From NCBI GenBank assembly GCA_900551755.1, contig URXK01000007.1, positions 13,056-77,055 on the forward strand: DNA of 64,000 nt, in the 5' to 3' direction. The notes under the pieces are model-generated. The model saw nothing but the letters and a program-made list of their open reading frames with translations, had not been told where the DNA came from and ran no database searches. This document shows positions 15,677-25,346 of the stretch, one piece after another. How positions within the stretch are numbered: position 1 is the first letter of the stretch; every line of letters begins with the position of its first letter. This DNA comes from an uncultured Eubacterium sp. GTDB taxonomy: Bacteria > Bacillota > Clostridia > Lachnospirales > CAG-274. Made by a program: the position numbers and the translations under genes.

Positions 15677-17791
15677 TTATTTAACTAATGCTTTGATTTT
15701 TTCTCTTAGTTCGTTACTTCCAAATGTATCATAAATATGAGAGTATGTAACAACATTAACATTGTTATCCTTGCAATACTGTAATACTGTTTTTAACATT
15801 GTTTCTTTGCTAGTGCCATCACTTAAATTAGCATTTTTTATCTGATGAGTGTATAAAATTTTCCATTGATTTTTATTTATTGCTTCATCAATTATGCCTT
15901 TTACTTGACTTATGCTATTCATACCGCTTCTAGGATAGTAATATTCTGGTGTATTACCGTATAAATCGCTATAGTCAAAGTTAGCTCTTACCCACTTATC
16001 TAAAATATTGCCATATAATTTGTGCTTTCCATTAATGTAATTTGCACCACCAGCTAGTATAATACCTCTAATATTCAATCCAGCATCTGTAAGAGTCTTT
16101 TTGTTTTTAATAAATGTTTCAATAAGCAAATTTTTGTTATTTATGTTGTCTGCTGTAATTACATTTGAACTGTGGCATAAAATTTCTCCACCGTTACTTT
16201 CTATGTGTTTCATAACATCAAGTTCAATATTTCCTAAACCTTTGTCACTTAAGCCGTTTACACTAGAGTATATTCTGTTAGGTGGCACTGCTAAACAAAG
16301 GGGATAATTAAATTCGTCAAATATTTTTGCAATGTAGTCAATATCGTTGTAGCCGTCATCAAAACAAAATGTAACATAAGGCTTATCAAAACTTTTAAAA
16401 ACAAAGGGATTTTTTTTGCTTTCATTTTGTAATTTTGTCATAATATTTTCATCAATATATGATATATTGTTTATTAAACTATTTTCTAATTCGCTTATTT
16501 TATTAGATAAAGGCTCTGTTTCTAGCTCTAAACAGTTTATATCATATCCTAGCTTGCCATTTATATATATTTTAGTAGCATATTTAGGTGATTTAACTAT
16601 AAGTGTAGTTGGGCTTGTTGTTAAATTACTTTCATAAGCATATACATTGTTTATTGTATTTGTACCGTCAGTAAATATAAAGAGTGGATACATAGTGTTC
16701 CAGTTATATCCTGTTATTCTGTAATACTTTTCTTCTGCACAATCTACCTCTGCATAAATACCACCATAATTAGTATTTACACCTAAAGCAGATGTAATAA
16801 GTTTGCTGTTATACTTTGTTAAAGTATTATTGCTGTTTTGAATAGATATTAATTTTAAAAATTCATCTTTATTTATACTTTCGGTATATTCATCAGCTAC
16901 CCACTTTTTTATATAAGGTATTTTATTATTTTTATCCATACCATTAATAGCAATATATTTTCCATTGCTAGGTGAAATAACTGTGTGGTCTGTAATAGTT
17001 GTGTTTGGGTCGTTAGAGCTTAATATACAGTTGTTATTTTCATCAAAAAAGGCATAAGTAGGATATTTAGTGTTTCCAGCTGCTATACCGTGAATTTTAT
17101 ATCTAGTGTTTTCCTCAATAGTGCAATAAATATGCCTGTATGAGCTTTGAGGAGAGTCTATGTTATTATTGGATATATTGTATAAACCATTTTCAACACT
17201 AAACTCCATATTATCAAAGTTTCCTGCTTTGTACTTTATTTCAGTTGATAAGCCTGCTACGCTTTTAGCTGAAGTTTGAGCATTTTCGGCTGATTTAATA
17301 GCAGTTTCTTCGCTTTTTTGAGCAGATGTTAAAAGCTCTGATAATTTGTTTTCACTGTTAGTAACAGTTTCATTGTAAGTATCCATTGTTGCTTTTATAC
17401 TATTGTAGTTTGTTTCAATGTCTTTAGTTAGTTCCACAATGTGGGTATATACACTAGGGCTTGCAATAGTTGGAGCTAGTCCTTCTGATAATGTATCACC
17501 TATTACTTTAATTGCTACTTTGTTAGTGGGTATAAAATCACCACCAGATACACAAATGTTAATAACACCAGATTTTTCCATAACTTCCCAAGGAATTTGA
17601 CATCTATTATCCTTTAACTCTACAGATATAATAATATCGTCTTTTTCAAATGTAGCAGTTTTAGGTGAAATACCATTCCAAGAGCTGTCAAATGAAAAAA
17701 CTGTGTAAAATAAGTTTCTGCTTGATGTAATTATAGAATTATTATCAAGTCTTTTTAAATATTGTCCGTTAATTTTAAATTTGTATTCCAT
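15677..17791 (-). CDS. Phage tail-fibre-like N-terminus fused to a polysaccharide-deacetylase-like domain
   Basis: 704 residues from ATG 17791, which follows GGAGG. Residues about 1-110 (FSFDSSWNGISPKTATF, IPWEVMEKSG, SGGDFIPTNKVAIKV) recall the N-terminal module of clostridial phage tail or baseplate-attached proteins. Residues about 125-190 are an Ala/Ser/Glu coiled coil. The middle (about 200-460) looks like two beta-rich carbohydrate-binding repeats (each with a GxYxxxxxxxxxRxYxI-type start). Residues about 460-680 carry TFCFDDGYND, a NodB-type motif; the second metal site is weak (CHSSN instead of HxxxH). No phage genes adjoin it. The upstream region has a GTGACATT tandem shared with the terminase-like gene at 45.6 kb. 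Confidence 0.65.
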   Translation of the reverse strand: MEYKFKINGQYLKRLDNNSIITSSRNLFYTVFSFDSSWNGISPKTATFEKDDIIISVELKDNRCQIPWEVMEKSGVINICVSGGDFIPTNKVAIKVIGDTLSEGLAPTIASPSVYTHIVELTKDIETNYNSIKATMDTYNETVTNSENKLSELLTSAQKSEETAIKSAENAQTSAKSVAGLSTEIKYKAGNFDNMEFSVENGLYNISNNNIDSPQSSYRHIYCTIEENTRYKIHGIAAGNTKYPTYAFFDENNNCILSSNDPNTTITDHTVISPSNGKYIAINGMDKNNKIPYIKKWVADEYTESINKDEFLKLISIQNSNNTLTKYNSKLITSALGVNTNYGGIYAEVDCAEEKYYRITGYNWNTMYPLFIFTDGTNTINNVYAYESNLTTSPTTLIVKSPKYATKIYINGKLGYDINCLELETEPLSNKISELENSLINNISYIDENIMTKLQNESKKNPFVFKSFDKPYVTFCFDDGYNDIDYIAKIFDEFNYPLCLAVPPNRIYSSVNGLSDKGLGNIELDVMKHIESNGGEILCHSSNVITADNINNKNLLIETFIKNKKTLTDAGLNIRGIILAGGANYINGKHKLYGNILDKWVRANFDYSDLYGNTPEYYYPRSGMNSISQVKGIIDEAINKNQWKILYTHQIKNANLSDGTSKETMLKTVLQYCKDNNVNVVTYSHIYDTFGSNELREKIKALVK

Positions 17792-17845
17792 ACAAAACCT
17801 CCTTAAATTTTTTTGCTTTCGCATATTTAATTTAAACTATAAAAA

Positions 17846-17863
17846 GTGACATTTGGTGACATT
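17846..17863. promoter_or_regulatory. GTGACATT tandem repeat, 10-bp period
   Basis: GTGACATT at 17846-17853 and 17856-17863, one helical turn apart. It lies between the divergent tail-fibre-like gene (55 bp upstream of its ATG) and the polysaccharide cluster. The same tandem occurs at 46026-46043. Confidence 0.6.
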
Positions 17864-17904
17864 TGTTCAATTTATACAATTTTTGTGAATGTTGCTAAAA
17901 ATAT

Positions 17905-17932
17905 TTGCCATTTTTCATATTTATGTTATAAT
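17905..17932 (+). promoter_or_regulatory. Promoter of the polysaccharide cluster
   Basis: TTGCCA (17905-17910), 16 bp, TATAAT (17927-17932) with an extended TGn just before the -10. It is the only strong promoter before the first glycosyltransferase. Confidence 0.7.
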
Positions 17933-17977
17933 TAAGGGAAATGTAAAAAAGCAATATATAAATAAGTAGGTGTAGAG

Positions 17978-19111
17978 ATGTTTAGCAAGAAACTTAATAT
18001 TGCTATGATAGGGCATAAGCGTATACCATCAAGAGAAGGTGGAGTTGAAATAGTAGTTGAAGAACTTTCAACTAGAATGGTTAAAAAAGGAAATAATGTT
18101 GTTTGTTATAATAGACGAGGCAAGCATATTTCTGGTAAGGAATTTGGACACAAAAAGGCCTATAAAGAGTATAAGGGGGTTAAAATTAGAACAATTTTTG
18201 CCATTGATAAAAAGGGCATAGCTGCTGTAACATCATCATTTGCTGCAGCAATTGATTGTATATTTAGAAAGTACGATGTAGTTCATTTTCACGCAGAAGG
18301 TCCTTGTGCAGCCATATTTATTACACATTTATTCGGAATAAGAACTGTAGCTACAATTCACGGTCTTGATTGGGCAAGAGCAAAGTGGAATAATGGTTTA
18401 GGTTCAAAATATATAAAGTTTGGCGAAAAAATGGCTGTTAAATATGCTGATGAAATAATTGTTTTAAGTAAGGGCGTACAACAATATTTTAAGGAAACTT
18501 ACAACAGAGATACTGTACTTATACCAAACGGTGTAACTAAGCCAGAAATTGTACAAGCTGATGAAATTAGTAAAAAGTGGGGACTTAAAAAAGATGAATA
18601 TATACTTTTCTTAGGACGAATTGTGCCAGAAAAGGGTATACAATATTTAATTGATGCTTTTAAAAAGGTTAAAACTAATAAAAAGTTGGTTATAGCTGGT
18701 GGAATGAGCGATACAATAGATTTTATGGCTAATATGAAGAAAACTGCAAAGTGTGATGACAGAATTATATTTACAGGTTTTGTTCAAGGTAAGGTGTTAG
18801 ACGAACTTTATAGCAATGCTTATATTTATACATTACCTAGTGATATTGAAGGTATGCCTTTAAGTTTGCTTGAGGCGTTAAGCTATGGCAATTGTTGCCT
18901 TACATCAGACATAGCAGAGTGTGCTGATGTTATTGAGGATAAGGGTGTTACTTTTAAAAAGAGTGATGTCAATGACCTTACTGATAAGTTACAAATGCTT
19001 TGTGATAATAGTGATGTTGTTGAAAAATATAAGTCAGGTGTTAGTGATTGGATTTGTGGCAAGTATAATTGGGACGATGTAACAAACAAAACTCTTGACC
19101 TTTATAAGTGA
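17978..19111 (+). CDS. Glycosyltransferase family 4 (DUF1972/rhamnosyltransferase-like)
   Basis: 377 residues with two Rossmann halves. The N-terminal KRIPSREGGVEIVVEELSTRM is typical of capsule GT4 enzymes with a DUF1972-like front, and TIHGLDWARAKWN supports a rhamnosyl- or similar transferase subgroup. The C-terminal half has LFLGRIVPEKGIQYLI and the E-x7-E region near SDIEGMPLSLLEAL, the nucleotide-sugar site. It is a cytoplasmic-face enzyme that adds a sugar to a lipid-linked intermediate; donor unknown, dTDP-rhamnose made by the same cluster is plausible. First gene of the cluster, behind a good promoter. Confidence 0.85.
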   Translation: MFSKKLNIAMIGHKRIPSREGGVEIVVEELSTRMVKKGNNVVCYNRRGKHISGKEFGHKKAYKEYKGVKIRTIFAIDKKGIAAVTSSFAAAIDCIFRKYDVVHFHAEGPCAAIFITHLFGIRTVATIHGLDWARAKWNNGLGSKYIKFGEKMAVKYADEIIVLSKGVQQYFKETYNRDTVLIPNGVTKPEIVQADEISKKWGLKKDEYILFLGRIVPEKGIQYLIDAFKKVKTNKKLVIAGGMSDTIDFMANMKKTAKCDDRIIFTGFVQGKVLDELYSNAYIYTLPSDIEGMPLSLLEALSYGNCCLTSDIAECADVIEDKGVTFKKSDVNDLTDKLQMLCDNSDVVEKYKSGVSDWICGKYNWDDVTNKTLDLYK

Positions 19112-19126
19112 TAATTGGAGGTTGTT

Positions 19127-20164
19127 ATGGAGTTATCTAAAAATAATTGTAGACAAGTATGGGTTGATAATGTTAAAGTAATTGCCTGTATATTAGTTGT
19201 GCTTTGTCATTTTGTGCAGAGTATGGTTAAAAGTAATATAATAGGAGATTATTACATTATTGATAGTATTAACAAGGCAATTTATTATTTTCATATGCCC
19301 CTATTTTTTATTTGCAGTGGTTATTTGTATCAGAAGTTTAGCAAGGTTTATACCTTTAAAAGCTGGGGGAGAAATGTTTTAAAGAAGTTTTTAGCTTTAG
19401 GTATTCCTTACTTTACATTTGCTACTTTTTCGTGGGCAATAAAGGTTGTGTTTTCGTCACAAGTAAATAATCAAGCTGGTGGATTTGTAGACAATATATT
19501 TTTAAATCCTGTTCCGCCTTATTGGTTTTTGTATGCTTTGTTTTTTATTTTTGTTTTTACACCAAGTTTTAAATCAATAAAAGTTGGCAGAGTTAGCATT
19601 GTTTTAGCTGTTTTGCTTAGAATAGCTTTAATATTGTTAAGAGGTCATTTAGCTTTAGTGCCTTATTTTGTAATTAAAATAATGGAATATGAGCTTTGGT
19701 TTGTTATTGGTATGTATATTGCTTTAGCTAATATAGATATTAAGGCAATGTCAAATAAAAAATATTTTAATATAGCAGTTGTTTGCGGTATATTGTTTGT
19801 AATATTTAGTACCTTAGTTGCAATATTTAATATTGATTATGAAATTTTAGGTGTTTTATTAGGTGCATTAGCCTGTTTTGCTGTTGTATTTGTTATTGGA
19901 TATATTTACAGAAATAATGAGCAAAATGCCTTTTTTGAATTTATGACTAAATATACTATGCCATTGTTTTTAATACACACAATATTTGCTGCAACATTAA
20001 GAAGTTTACTTTTTAAAATAGGAATACAAAGTAGCTTTTTACATATTTTATTAGGTCTAATTATAACATTTGCAGGACCAATTATTGCAGGAATAATAAT
20101 GAAAAAGACTAAGATTTTAGACTTTTTCCTTTATCCTACACGATTTATAAAAATAAAGCTCTAA
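19127..20164 (+). CDS. Acyltransferase family 3 membrane protein
   Basis: 345 residues with about ten membrane helices. It shows the acyltransferase-3 signature: [19 protein letters not shown] at the start (the catalytic-type His in LCHF) and [16 protein letters not shown]. Such proteins O-acylate sugars of exported polysaccharides. A TTG at 19115 precedes the GGAGG Shine-Dalgarno, so ATG 19127 is taken. It starts 15 bp after the preceding glycosyltransferase. Acyl group and target sugar are unknown. Confidence 0.85.
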   Translation: MELSKNNCRQVWVDNVKVIACILVVLCHFVQSMVKSNIIGDYYIIDSINKAIYYFHMPLFFICSGYLYQKFSKVYTFKSWGRNVLKKFLALGIPYFTFATFSWAIKVVFSSQVNNQAGGFVDNIFLNPVPPYWFLYALFFIFVFTPSFKSIKVGRVSIVLAVLLRIALILLRGHLALVPYFVIKIMEYELWFVIGMYIALANIDIKAMSNKKYFNIAVVCGILFVIFSTLVAIFNIDYEILGVLLGALACFAVVFVIGYIYRNNEQNAFFEFMTKYTMPLFLIHTIFAATLRSLLFKIGIQSSFLHILLGLIITFAGPIIAGIIMKKTKILDFFLYPTRFIKIKL

Positions 20165-20177
20165 GGAGGAAGTTTTT

Positions 20178-21428
20178 ATGAGCTTAAATAATAAAAAAAT
20201 TAAAATTGCAGTAGCAGGCACAGGTTATGTTGGCTTGTCTAATGCAGTTTTGCTTTCTCAGCATAATAGTGTTTATGCAGTTGATATTTTAAGTGAAAAA
20301 GTTGATATGATTAATAACAGAAAGTCACCAATTGTAGATGCTGAAATTGAAGATTATCTTGCTAATAAGGAACTTGAACTTGTAGCTACTACAGACTGTG
20401 ACCTTGCTTATAAAGATGCAGATTTTATTATTATATCAACTCCAACTAATTATGACCCTGTCAAGAATTATTTTGACACATCATCTGTTGAGGCTGTTAT
20501 TGATATTGTAAATAAAGTCAATCCTAATGCAGTTATTGTTATTAAGTCTACTGTACCAGTAGGCTATACTGTAAATATTAGAGAAAAGTTTAATAATAAC
20601 AATATTATATTTTCCCCTGAATTTTTAAGAGAAGGTAAGGCTTTATATGATAATTTATATCCAAGTAGAATAATCGTAGGCGTACCAAATGATGATGAAA
20701 ATTTAATAAAGTCTGCTCATAAATTTGCAGAACTTCTTTCTGATGGTGCGTTAAAAGAAGATATACCAGTTTTATTTACAGAGCCAACAGAGGCAGAGGC
20801 TGTAAAACTTTTTGCCAATACATATCTTGCTTTAAGAGTTTCATTTTTTAATGAGCTTGACACTTATGCAGAAGTACACGGCTTAAATACTCGTTCAATT
20901 ATAGACGGAATTGGTCTTGACCCAAGAATAGGAAATCATTATAATAACCCTAGCTTTGGCTATGGTGGATATTGTTTGCCTAAGGATACAAAACAGCTTT
21001 TAGCTAATTATAAAGATGTTCCAGAAAATATTATACAAGCTATTGTAGATGCAAATGCTACAAGAAAGGACTTTGTTGCAGAGAGAGTTCTTGAGCTTGC
21101 TGGTTACTATGATAATTCTCACGGCAGAGATGGAATACCAGGCAATAATGTTACTATAGGTATTTATAGACTTACAATGAAGTCAAATAGTGATAATTTT
21201 AGACAAAGCTCAATTCAAGGCGTTATGAAAAGAATAAAGGCTAAGGGAGCTAATGTTGTTATATATGAGCCAACATTAAATGATAGCCAGTTTTTTGGCA
21301 GTGAGGTTATTAATGACTTAAATAGTTTTAAATTATCTTGTGATGCTATTATTGCTAATAGATATAATAAAGAACTTGATGATGTAAAGACTAAGGTTTA
21401 TACAAGAGATTTGTTTGGTAGAGATTAA
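20178..21428 (+). CDS. ugd: UDP-glucose 6-dehydrogenase
   Basis: 416 residues. It makes UDP-glucuronate from UDP-glucose by two NAD-dependent oxidations. The Rossmann loop [15 protein letters not shown] is at about 11-25, and [17 protein letters not shown] and [14 protein letters not shown] follow. The catalytic Cys266 is in [15 protein letters not shown]. The length and motifs fit the short UDP-glucose rather than the GDP-mannose branch. AAGGAGGAA precedes ATG. In the cluster it supplies an acidic sugar, which suggests a uronic-acid-containing capsule. Confidence 0.92.
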   Translation: MSLNNKKIKIAVAGTGYVGLSNAVLLSQHNSVYAVDILSEKVDMINNRKSPIVDAEIEDYLANKELELVATTDCDLAYKDADFIIISTPTNYDPVKNYFDTSSVEAVIDIVNKVNPNAVIVIKSTVPVGYTVNIREKFNNNNIIFSPEFLREGKALYDNLYPSRIIVGVPNDDENLIKSAHKFAELLSDGALKEDIPVLFTEPTEAEAVKLFANTYLALRVSFFNELDTYAEVHGLNTRSIIDGIGLDPRIGNHYNNPSFGYGGYCLPKDTKQLLANYKDVPENIIQAIVDANATRKDFVAERVLELAGYYDNSHGRDGIPGNNVTIGIYRLTMKSNSDNFRQSSIQGVMKRIKAKGANVVIYEPTLNDSQFFGSEVINDLNSFKLSCDAIIANRYNKELDDVKTKVYTRDLFGRD

Positions 21429-21464
21429 ATAATATTGCTTGTTCCGGTTTTATGAGGTGTTGTT

Positions 21465-22010
21465 ATGAATAGAAAACTTGTTATGCTCAAAATGTTTTTG
21501 GCTAAAAGTGGCTATAAAAGAGCTAGTATAATTAAAAAATATGATGTTTTTCATTCTATAGGTGAAAGATGTTATTATCACCCCTTTAAACTTCCGGCAG
21601 AACCTCATCTTGTTTCTTTTGGCAACAATGTTTTTATAGCTACAGATGTTAGGCTTGTTACTCACAATATGGCAAGTGCAATGTTTGCTGTATCTATTAA
21701 AAAAAGTCTTGCTATATACACTGGTAAAATTGAAATAGGCAACAATGTGTTTATTGGTGCTGGTGCAATGGTTATGCCTAATGTAAAGATAGGAAATAAC
21801 TGTGTTGTTGCAGCAGGAGCTGTAGTAACTCACAACATACCTGATGGGGAAATATGGGGTGGAGTGCCAGCTGTTAAAATTGGCAACTATGAAAGCCTTA
21901 AAAACAAGTGTATTAATTATAGCGAAGAATTTAAAAGAGCAACTGAAAATATGGATTGCTCTCTTTATGACAAACAAATAAAATATTTTTGGAACAAAGA
22001 GGAACACTGA
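21465..22010 (+). CDS. Hexapeptide-repeat acyltransferase
   Basis: 181 residues. Left-handed beta-helix repeats are evident from about 50 to 150: VSFGNNVFIATDVRL, IEIGNNVFIGAGAMVMPNVKIGNN, VVAAGAVVTHNIPDG and the terminal GVPAVKIGNY. THNM carries a His in the position of the acetyl-CoA-site His of this family. It most likely acetylates a nucleotide sugar or lipid-linked sugar in the cytosol. It ends one base before the next glycosyltransferase, so translation is probably coupled. Confidence 0.85.
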   Translation: MNRKLVMLKMFLAKSGYKRASIIKKYDVFHSIGERCYYHPFKLPAEPHLVSFGNNVFIATDVRLVTHNMASAMFAVSIKKSLAIYTGKIEIGNNVFIGAGAMVMPNVKIGNNCVVAAGAVVTHNIPDGEIWGGVPAVKIGNYESLKNKCINYSEEFKRATENMDCSLYDKQIKYFWNKEEH

Positions 22011-22011
22011 T

Positions 22012-23142
22012 ATGAAAATATTAATTATAAGAAATTATCCAAGTTATATGGATGTTGAACATAATACTTATAATATTCAAGAAATAGGTTTAGCAAAAGC
22101 CTTAGTTAGAAAAGGTCATACTTGCGATATAGTGTTTTGGACTAATAATAAAGAAAAAACTGTTGATTATACCTTTGAAGATAAGCATATTAAGGTTTAT
22201 TATAAAAAGGGAATTAATATATTAAAGAACGCAGTTTATATTAATATTAATAAGTTAGTTAAACAGTATGATGTTATACAGCTTTGTGAGTATAATCAGC
22301 TTCAATCGTGGCTTATGGCTAAAAAGTACCCTGATAAAACAGTAATTTATCACGGACCTTATTATTCAGATTTTAATAATAGATACAATTCTATGTGTTC
22401 TTTTGTTGATAAATTTATGTTAAAAGCATATAGAAAAAATAATACACCATTTATTGTAAAAAGTAAATTAGCTCAAAAGTTTTTGCAGGATAAAGATATT
22501 AATAATATAACTGTAGCTGGTGTAGGTGTTGACTTAGGTGCTTTTGAAGTTAAAGAAAATGAAGTTGTGCCTAAAGAAGTAGCTAAAATTGATGAAATTG
22601 ACGGTGGTATAAAACTTCTTTACATAGGTAGATTAGAAAAAAGAAGAAATGTTACATTCCTTGTTGATGTGTTAAAGGCATTAAGTGATAAAGGAATAAA
22701 AATATCTTTAGTAATTGTTGGAGATGGTGACAGCGAGTATAAAGATATGCTGTTTGAACACATAGAACAAAGTGGAGTTAAAGACCGTATTTGCTATATA
22801 GAAAAATTAGAGCAGAAGTATTTGTCTTTAGTTTATAATAGATGTCATATTTTCCTTTTGCCAACATATTATGAAATATTTGGTATGGTTTTACTTGAGG
22901 CTATGTACTTTGGTAAATTGGTTATTACCACTAAAAATGGTGGTTCAGATATGCTTATTTCAAATGGCAAAGACGGTATAGTTGTTGATGGATTTGATGT
23001 TAATAAATGGATTAGTGCTATTGTATTTAACTATGGCGAAGAAGAAATTTGCAAAAATGCTCGAGAAAAAATAGTTAATAATTTTACTTGGGACGCTATT
23101 GCTGATAAATTTATTGATGTTTACAAGAGGAAAGTAAAATGA
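22012..23142 (+). CDS. Glycosyltransferase family 4
   Basis: 376 residues. The C-terminal half has LLYIGRLEKRRNVTFLVDVL, LVIVGDGDSEYKDML and the E-x7-E region PTYYEIFGMVLLEAMYFG. The N-terminal half begins MKILIIRNYPSYMDVEHNTYNIQEIGLAKAL, as in acceptor-binding halves of capsule GT4 enzymes. It overlaps the next gene by 4 bp (ATGA). Sugar donor unknown. Confidence 0.87.
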   Translation: MKILIIRNYPSYMDVEHNTYNIQEIGLAKALVRKGHTCDIVFWTNNKEKTVDYTFEDKHIKVYYKKGINILKNAVYININKLVKQYDVIQLCEYNQLQSWLMAKKYPDKTVIYHGPYYSDFNNRYNSMCSFVDKFMLKAYRKNNTPFIVKSKLAQKFLQDKDINNITVAGVGVDLGAFEVKENEVVPKEVAKIDEIDGGIKLLYIGRLEKRRNVTFLVDVLKALSDKGIKISLVIVGDGDSEYKDMLFEHIEQSGVKDRICYIEKLEQKYLSLVYNRCHIFLLPTYYEIFGMVLLEAMYFGKLVITTKNGGSDMLISNGKDGIVVDGFDVNKWISAIVFNYGEEEICKNAREKIVNNFTWDAIADKFIDVYKRKVK

Positions 23143-24338
23143 AAGTTTTAATGGTTAATAAATTTTTGCACCCTAATGGAGGTTCAGAAACTTATATATT
23201 TAAACTTGGAGATTATTTAGTTAAACAAGGACATAGTGTTGAATATTTTGGTATGGAGCATAAAGGTCGCTGTGTAGGAAATAGTGTTAATGCTTATACT
23301 TCTGATATGGATTTTCACGGTGGTAGTAAAATTTCTAAAATTACATATCCAATTAAAACTATATATTCAACAGAGGCACGAAAGAAAATAAGACTTGTTT
23401 TAGATGATTTTAAGCCTGATGTTGTTCATATTAATAACTTTAATTTTCAGCTTACACCTTCTATAATACTTGAAATAAAAAAGTGGAGCAAGAATAATAA
23501 ACCTATTAATATTGTTTTTACAGCTCACGATTATCAACTTGTTTGTCCTAACCATATGATGAATAATCCAATTACTCATCATAACTGCGAAAAATGTGCT
23601 TGTGGCAAATTTGCAAATTGTATAAAAGGAAAATGTATTCATTCATCTTTTGCTAAGAGTGTTGTTGGAGCTTGTGAAGGCTGGTTTTGGAAAATGAAAG
23701 GTGTTTATAAAAATATAAACACTATTATTTGCCCATCTTATTTTATGAAAACAAAAATGGATATTAATCCTTTGTTTGCTAATAAAACTGTAGCAATACA
23801 CAATTTTATAGATAGTGTTGATAATAAGGAAGTCCAAAAAGAAAACTATGTTCTTTATTTTGGCAGATTTTCAGAGGAAAAGGGTATAAAAACTCTTATA
23901 AATGTGTGTAAAGCATTGCCAAATATTCAATTTGTTTTTGCTGGCACAGGTCCTCTTGAAGATGAAATAAAGGGTGTTAATAATATTAAAAATGTTGGTT
24001 TTCAAAAGGGCGAGGACTTAGAAAATCTTATTAGAAAGGCTAGATTTAGTATTTATCCTTCTGAATGGTATGAAAATTGTCCATTTTCTGTTATGGAAAG
24101 TCAAATGTATGGCACACCTGTTTTAGGTGCTAATATTGGTGGTATACCAGAACTTATTAATGTTGGTGCTACTGGCGAACTTTTTGAAAGTGGAAATTTT
24201 GAAAGTATGAAAAATGCTGTTGAAAAGCTATGGAATAATAATGAATTAACTGATAAATACAGCGAAAATTGTAAAAACATTAGTTTTGATACAATATCTG
24301 AATATTATAACAAATTAATTAAAATATACAGTAAATAG
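23139..24338 (+). CDS. Glycosyltransferase family 4
   Basis: 399 residues. N-terminal MVNKFLHPNGGSETYIFKLGDYL, HDYQLVCPNH in the acceptor half, and a C-terminal VLYFGRFSEEKGIKTLI with YPSEWYENCPFSVMESQMYG. A four-Cys cluster (CEKCACGKFANC, then KGKC) sits at about 147-165, often seen in capsule GT4 proteins of this type. Its ATG overlaps the stop of the preceding glycosyltransferase by 4 bp, so the two are translationally coupled. Confidence 0.87.
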   Translation: MKVLMVNKFLHPNGGSETYIFKLGDYLVKQGHSVEYFGMEHKGRCVGNSVNAYTSDMDFHGGSKISKITYPIKTIYSTEARKKIRLVLDDFKPDVVHINNFNFQLTPSIILEIKKWSKNNKPINIVFTAHDYQLVCPNHMMNNPITHHNCEKCACGKFANCIKGKCIHSSFAKSVVGACEGWFWKMKGVYKNINTIICPSYFMKTKMDINPLFANKTVAIHNFIDSVDNKEVQKENYVLYFGRFSEEKGIKTLINVCKALPNIQFVFAGTGPLEDEIKGVNNIKNVGFQKGEDLENLIRKARFSIYPSEWYENCPFSVMESQMYGTPVLGANIGGIPELINVGATGELFESGNFESMKNAVEKLWNNNELTDKYSENCKNISFDTISEYYNKLIKIYSK

Positions 24339-24347
24339 GTAACAATT

Positions 24348-25337
24348 ATGGATAATAAGCAAAAGTCAAAAAAATATTATGATGAAATAAATATTGCAAG
24401 AGGTATTGCTGTTATACTTGTACTTTGGGGTCACGCTTTTCCTGATGTTTTAAGTGAAAGCAATATTCTATATCACAAAATAATGTATCACATTATTTAT
24501 AGTTTTCATATGGGATTGTTTTTTGTCCTTTCTGGCTTTGTTTCATCAAGGAAAATTGTTGCAGGTAATATGAATATTAAAAATGAGCTATTTAACAAAA
24601 TAAAAAGGCTCATAGTACCTTATTTGTTTTACTCCTTTATAACAATGGGGTTAAAACAAATATTTTCAGCTTTTGCTTACAATAGTTTTGATATAACAGA
24701 ATTTTGGAAAATATTATTAGGCAAAAATCCTAATGGTGGCTTATGGTATTTGTGGACATTGTTTGTTGTGTCTATGCTGTGCTATTTATTAAGTAAGTTT
24801 AAATTAAATAGTTATTTTTATGTTGTTATTGGCGTATTTCTATATTTATTACTTTATTTTGTGCCACAGGGCTTTTATTCAAATATATTAAAGTATTTTG
24901 TTTTTTATGCTTTAGGTATAGTTATAGCAAAGTCTTATGATAGTATTAAGAAAGTTATTTTTTCAAACCTTACAGCTATTATTTCGGCTATTTTGTTTGC
25001 TGTGCTTCTTTGTATCAAAGGTGTGCCTTATGCAATTACTGGTATTTTAGGCACAGCTATTGTAATCTATTTAAGCATAAAAATAAGTAATAACAAAGAA
25101 AGTAAGGTCTTTAGATTTTTTAATGAAACAGGTAACTATAGCTATGATATTTACTTAATTAGCTATTTTGTACAAATACCTATAAGGGTTGTTTTTGATA
25201 GTATACTTAATATGCCATATTATTTTGTGGTTATATTAATGCTTGTTTTAGGCGGAATTATTCCATATTTTGTATGTAAATATATAATAAGAAAAATACC
25301 TATAGCAAATAAGATATTGCTTGGTAATTTGAAGTAA
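24348..25337 (+). CDS. Acyltransferase family 3 membrane protein
   Basis: 329 residues, about ten helices. YYDEINIARGIAVILVLWGHAFPD provides the conserved His; YSFHMGLFFVLSGF is the second hallmark. It is probably a second O-acetyltransferase acting on the polysaccharide in the membrane. It lies 9 bp after the previous glycosyltransferase and 9 bp before the radical SAM gene. Confidence 0.85.
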   Translation: MDNKQKSKKYYDEINIARGIAVILVLWGHAFPDVLSESNILYHKIMYHIIYSFHMGLFFVLSGFVSSRKIVAGNMNIKNELFNKIKRLIVPYLFYSFITMGLKQIFSAFAYNSFDITEFWKILLGKNPNGGLWYLWTLFVVSMLCYLLSKFKLNSYFYVVIGVFLYLLLYFVPQGFYSNILKYFVFYALGIVIAKSYDSIKKVIFSNLTAIISAILFAVLLCIKGVPYAITGILGTAIVIYLSIKISNNKESKVFRFFNETGNYSYDIYLISYFVQIPIRVVFDSILNMPYYFVVILMLVLGGIIPYFVCKYIIRKIPIANKILLGNLK

Positions 25338-25346
25338 GGAGATATT

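Noticed and set aside
21450..22007. Minus-strand 185-residue frame opposite the hexapeptide acyltransferase
   Set aside because: Low-complexity Phe/Ser/Asn-rich translation, overlaps a clear gene, typical antisense shadow.
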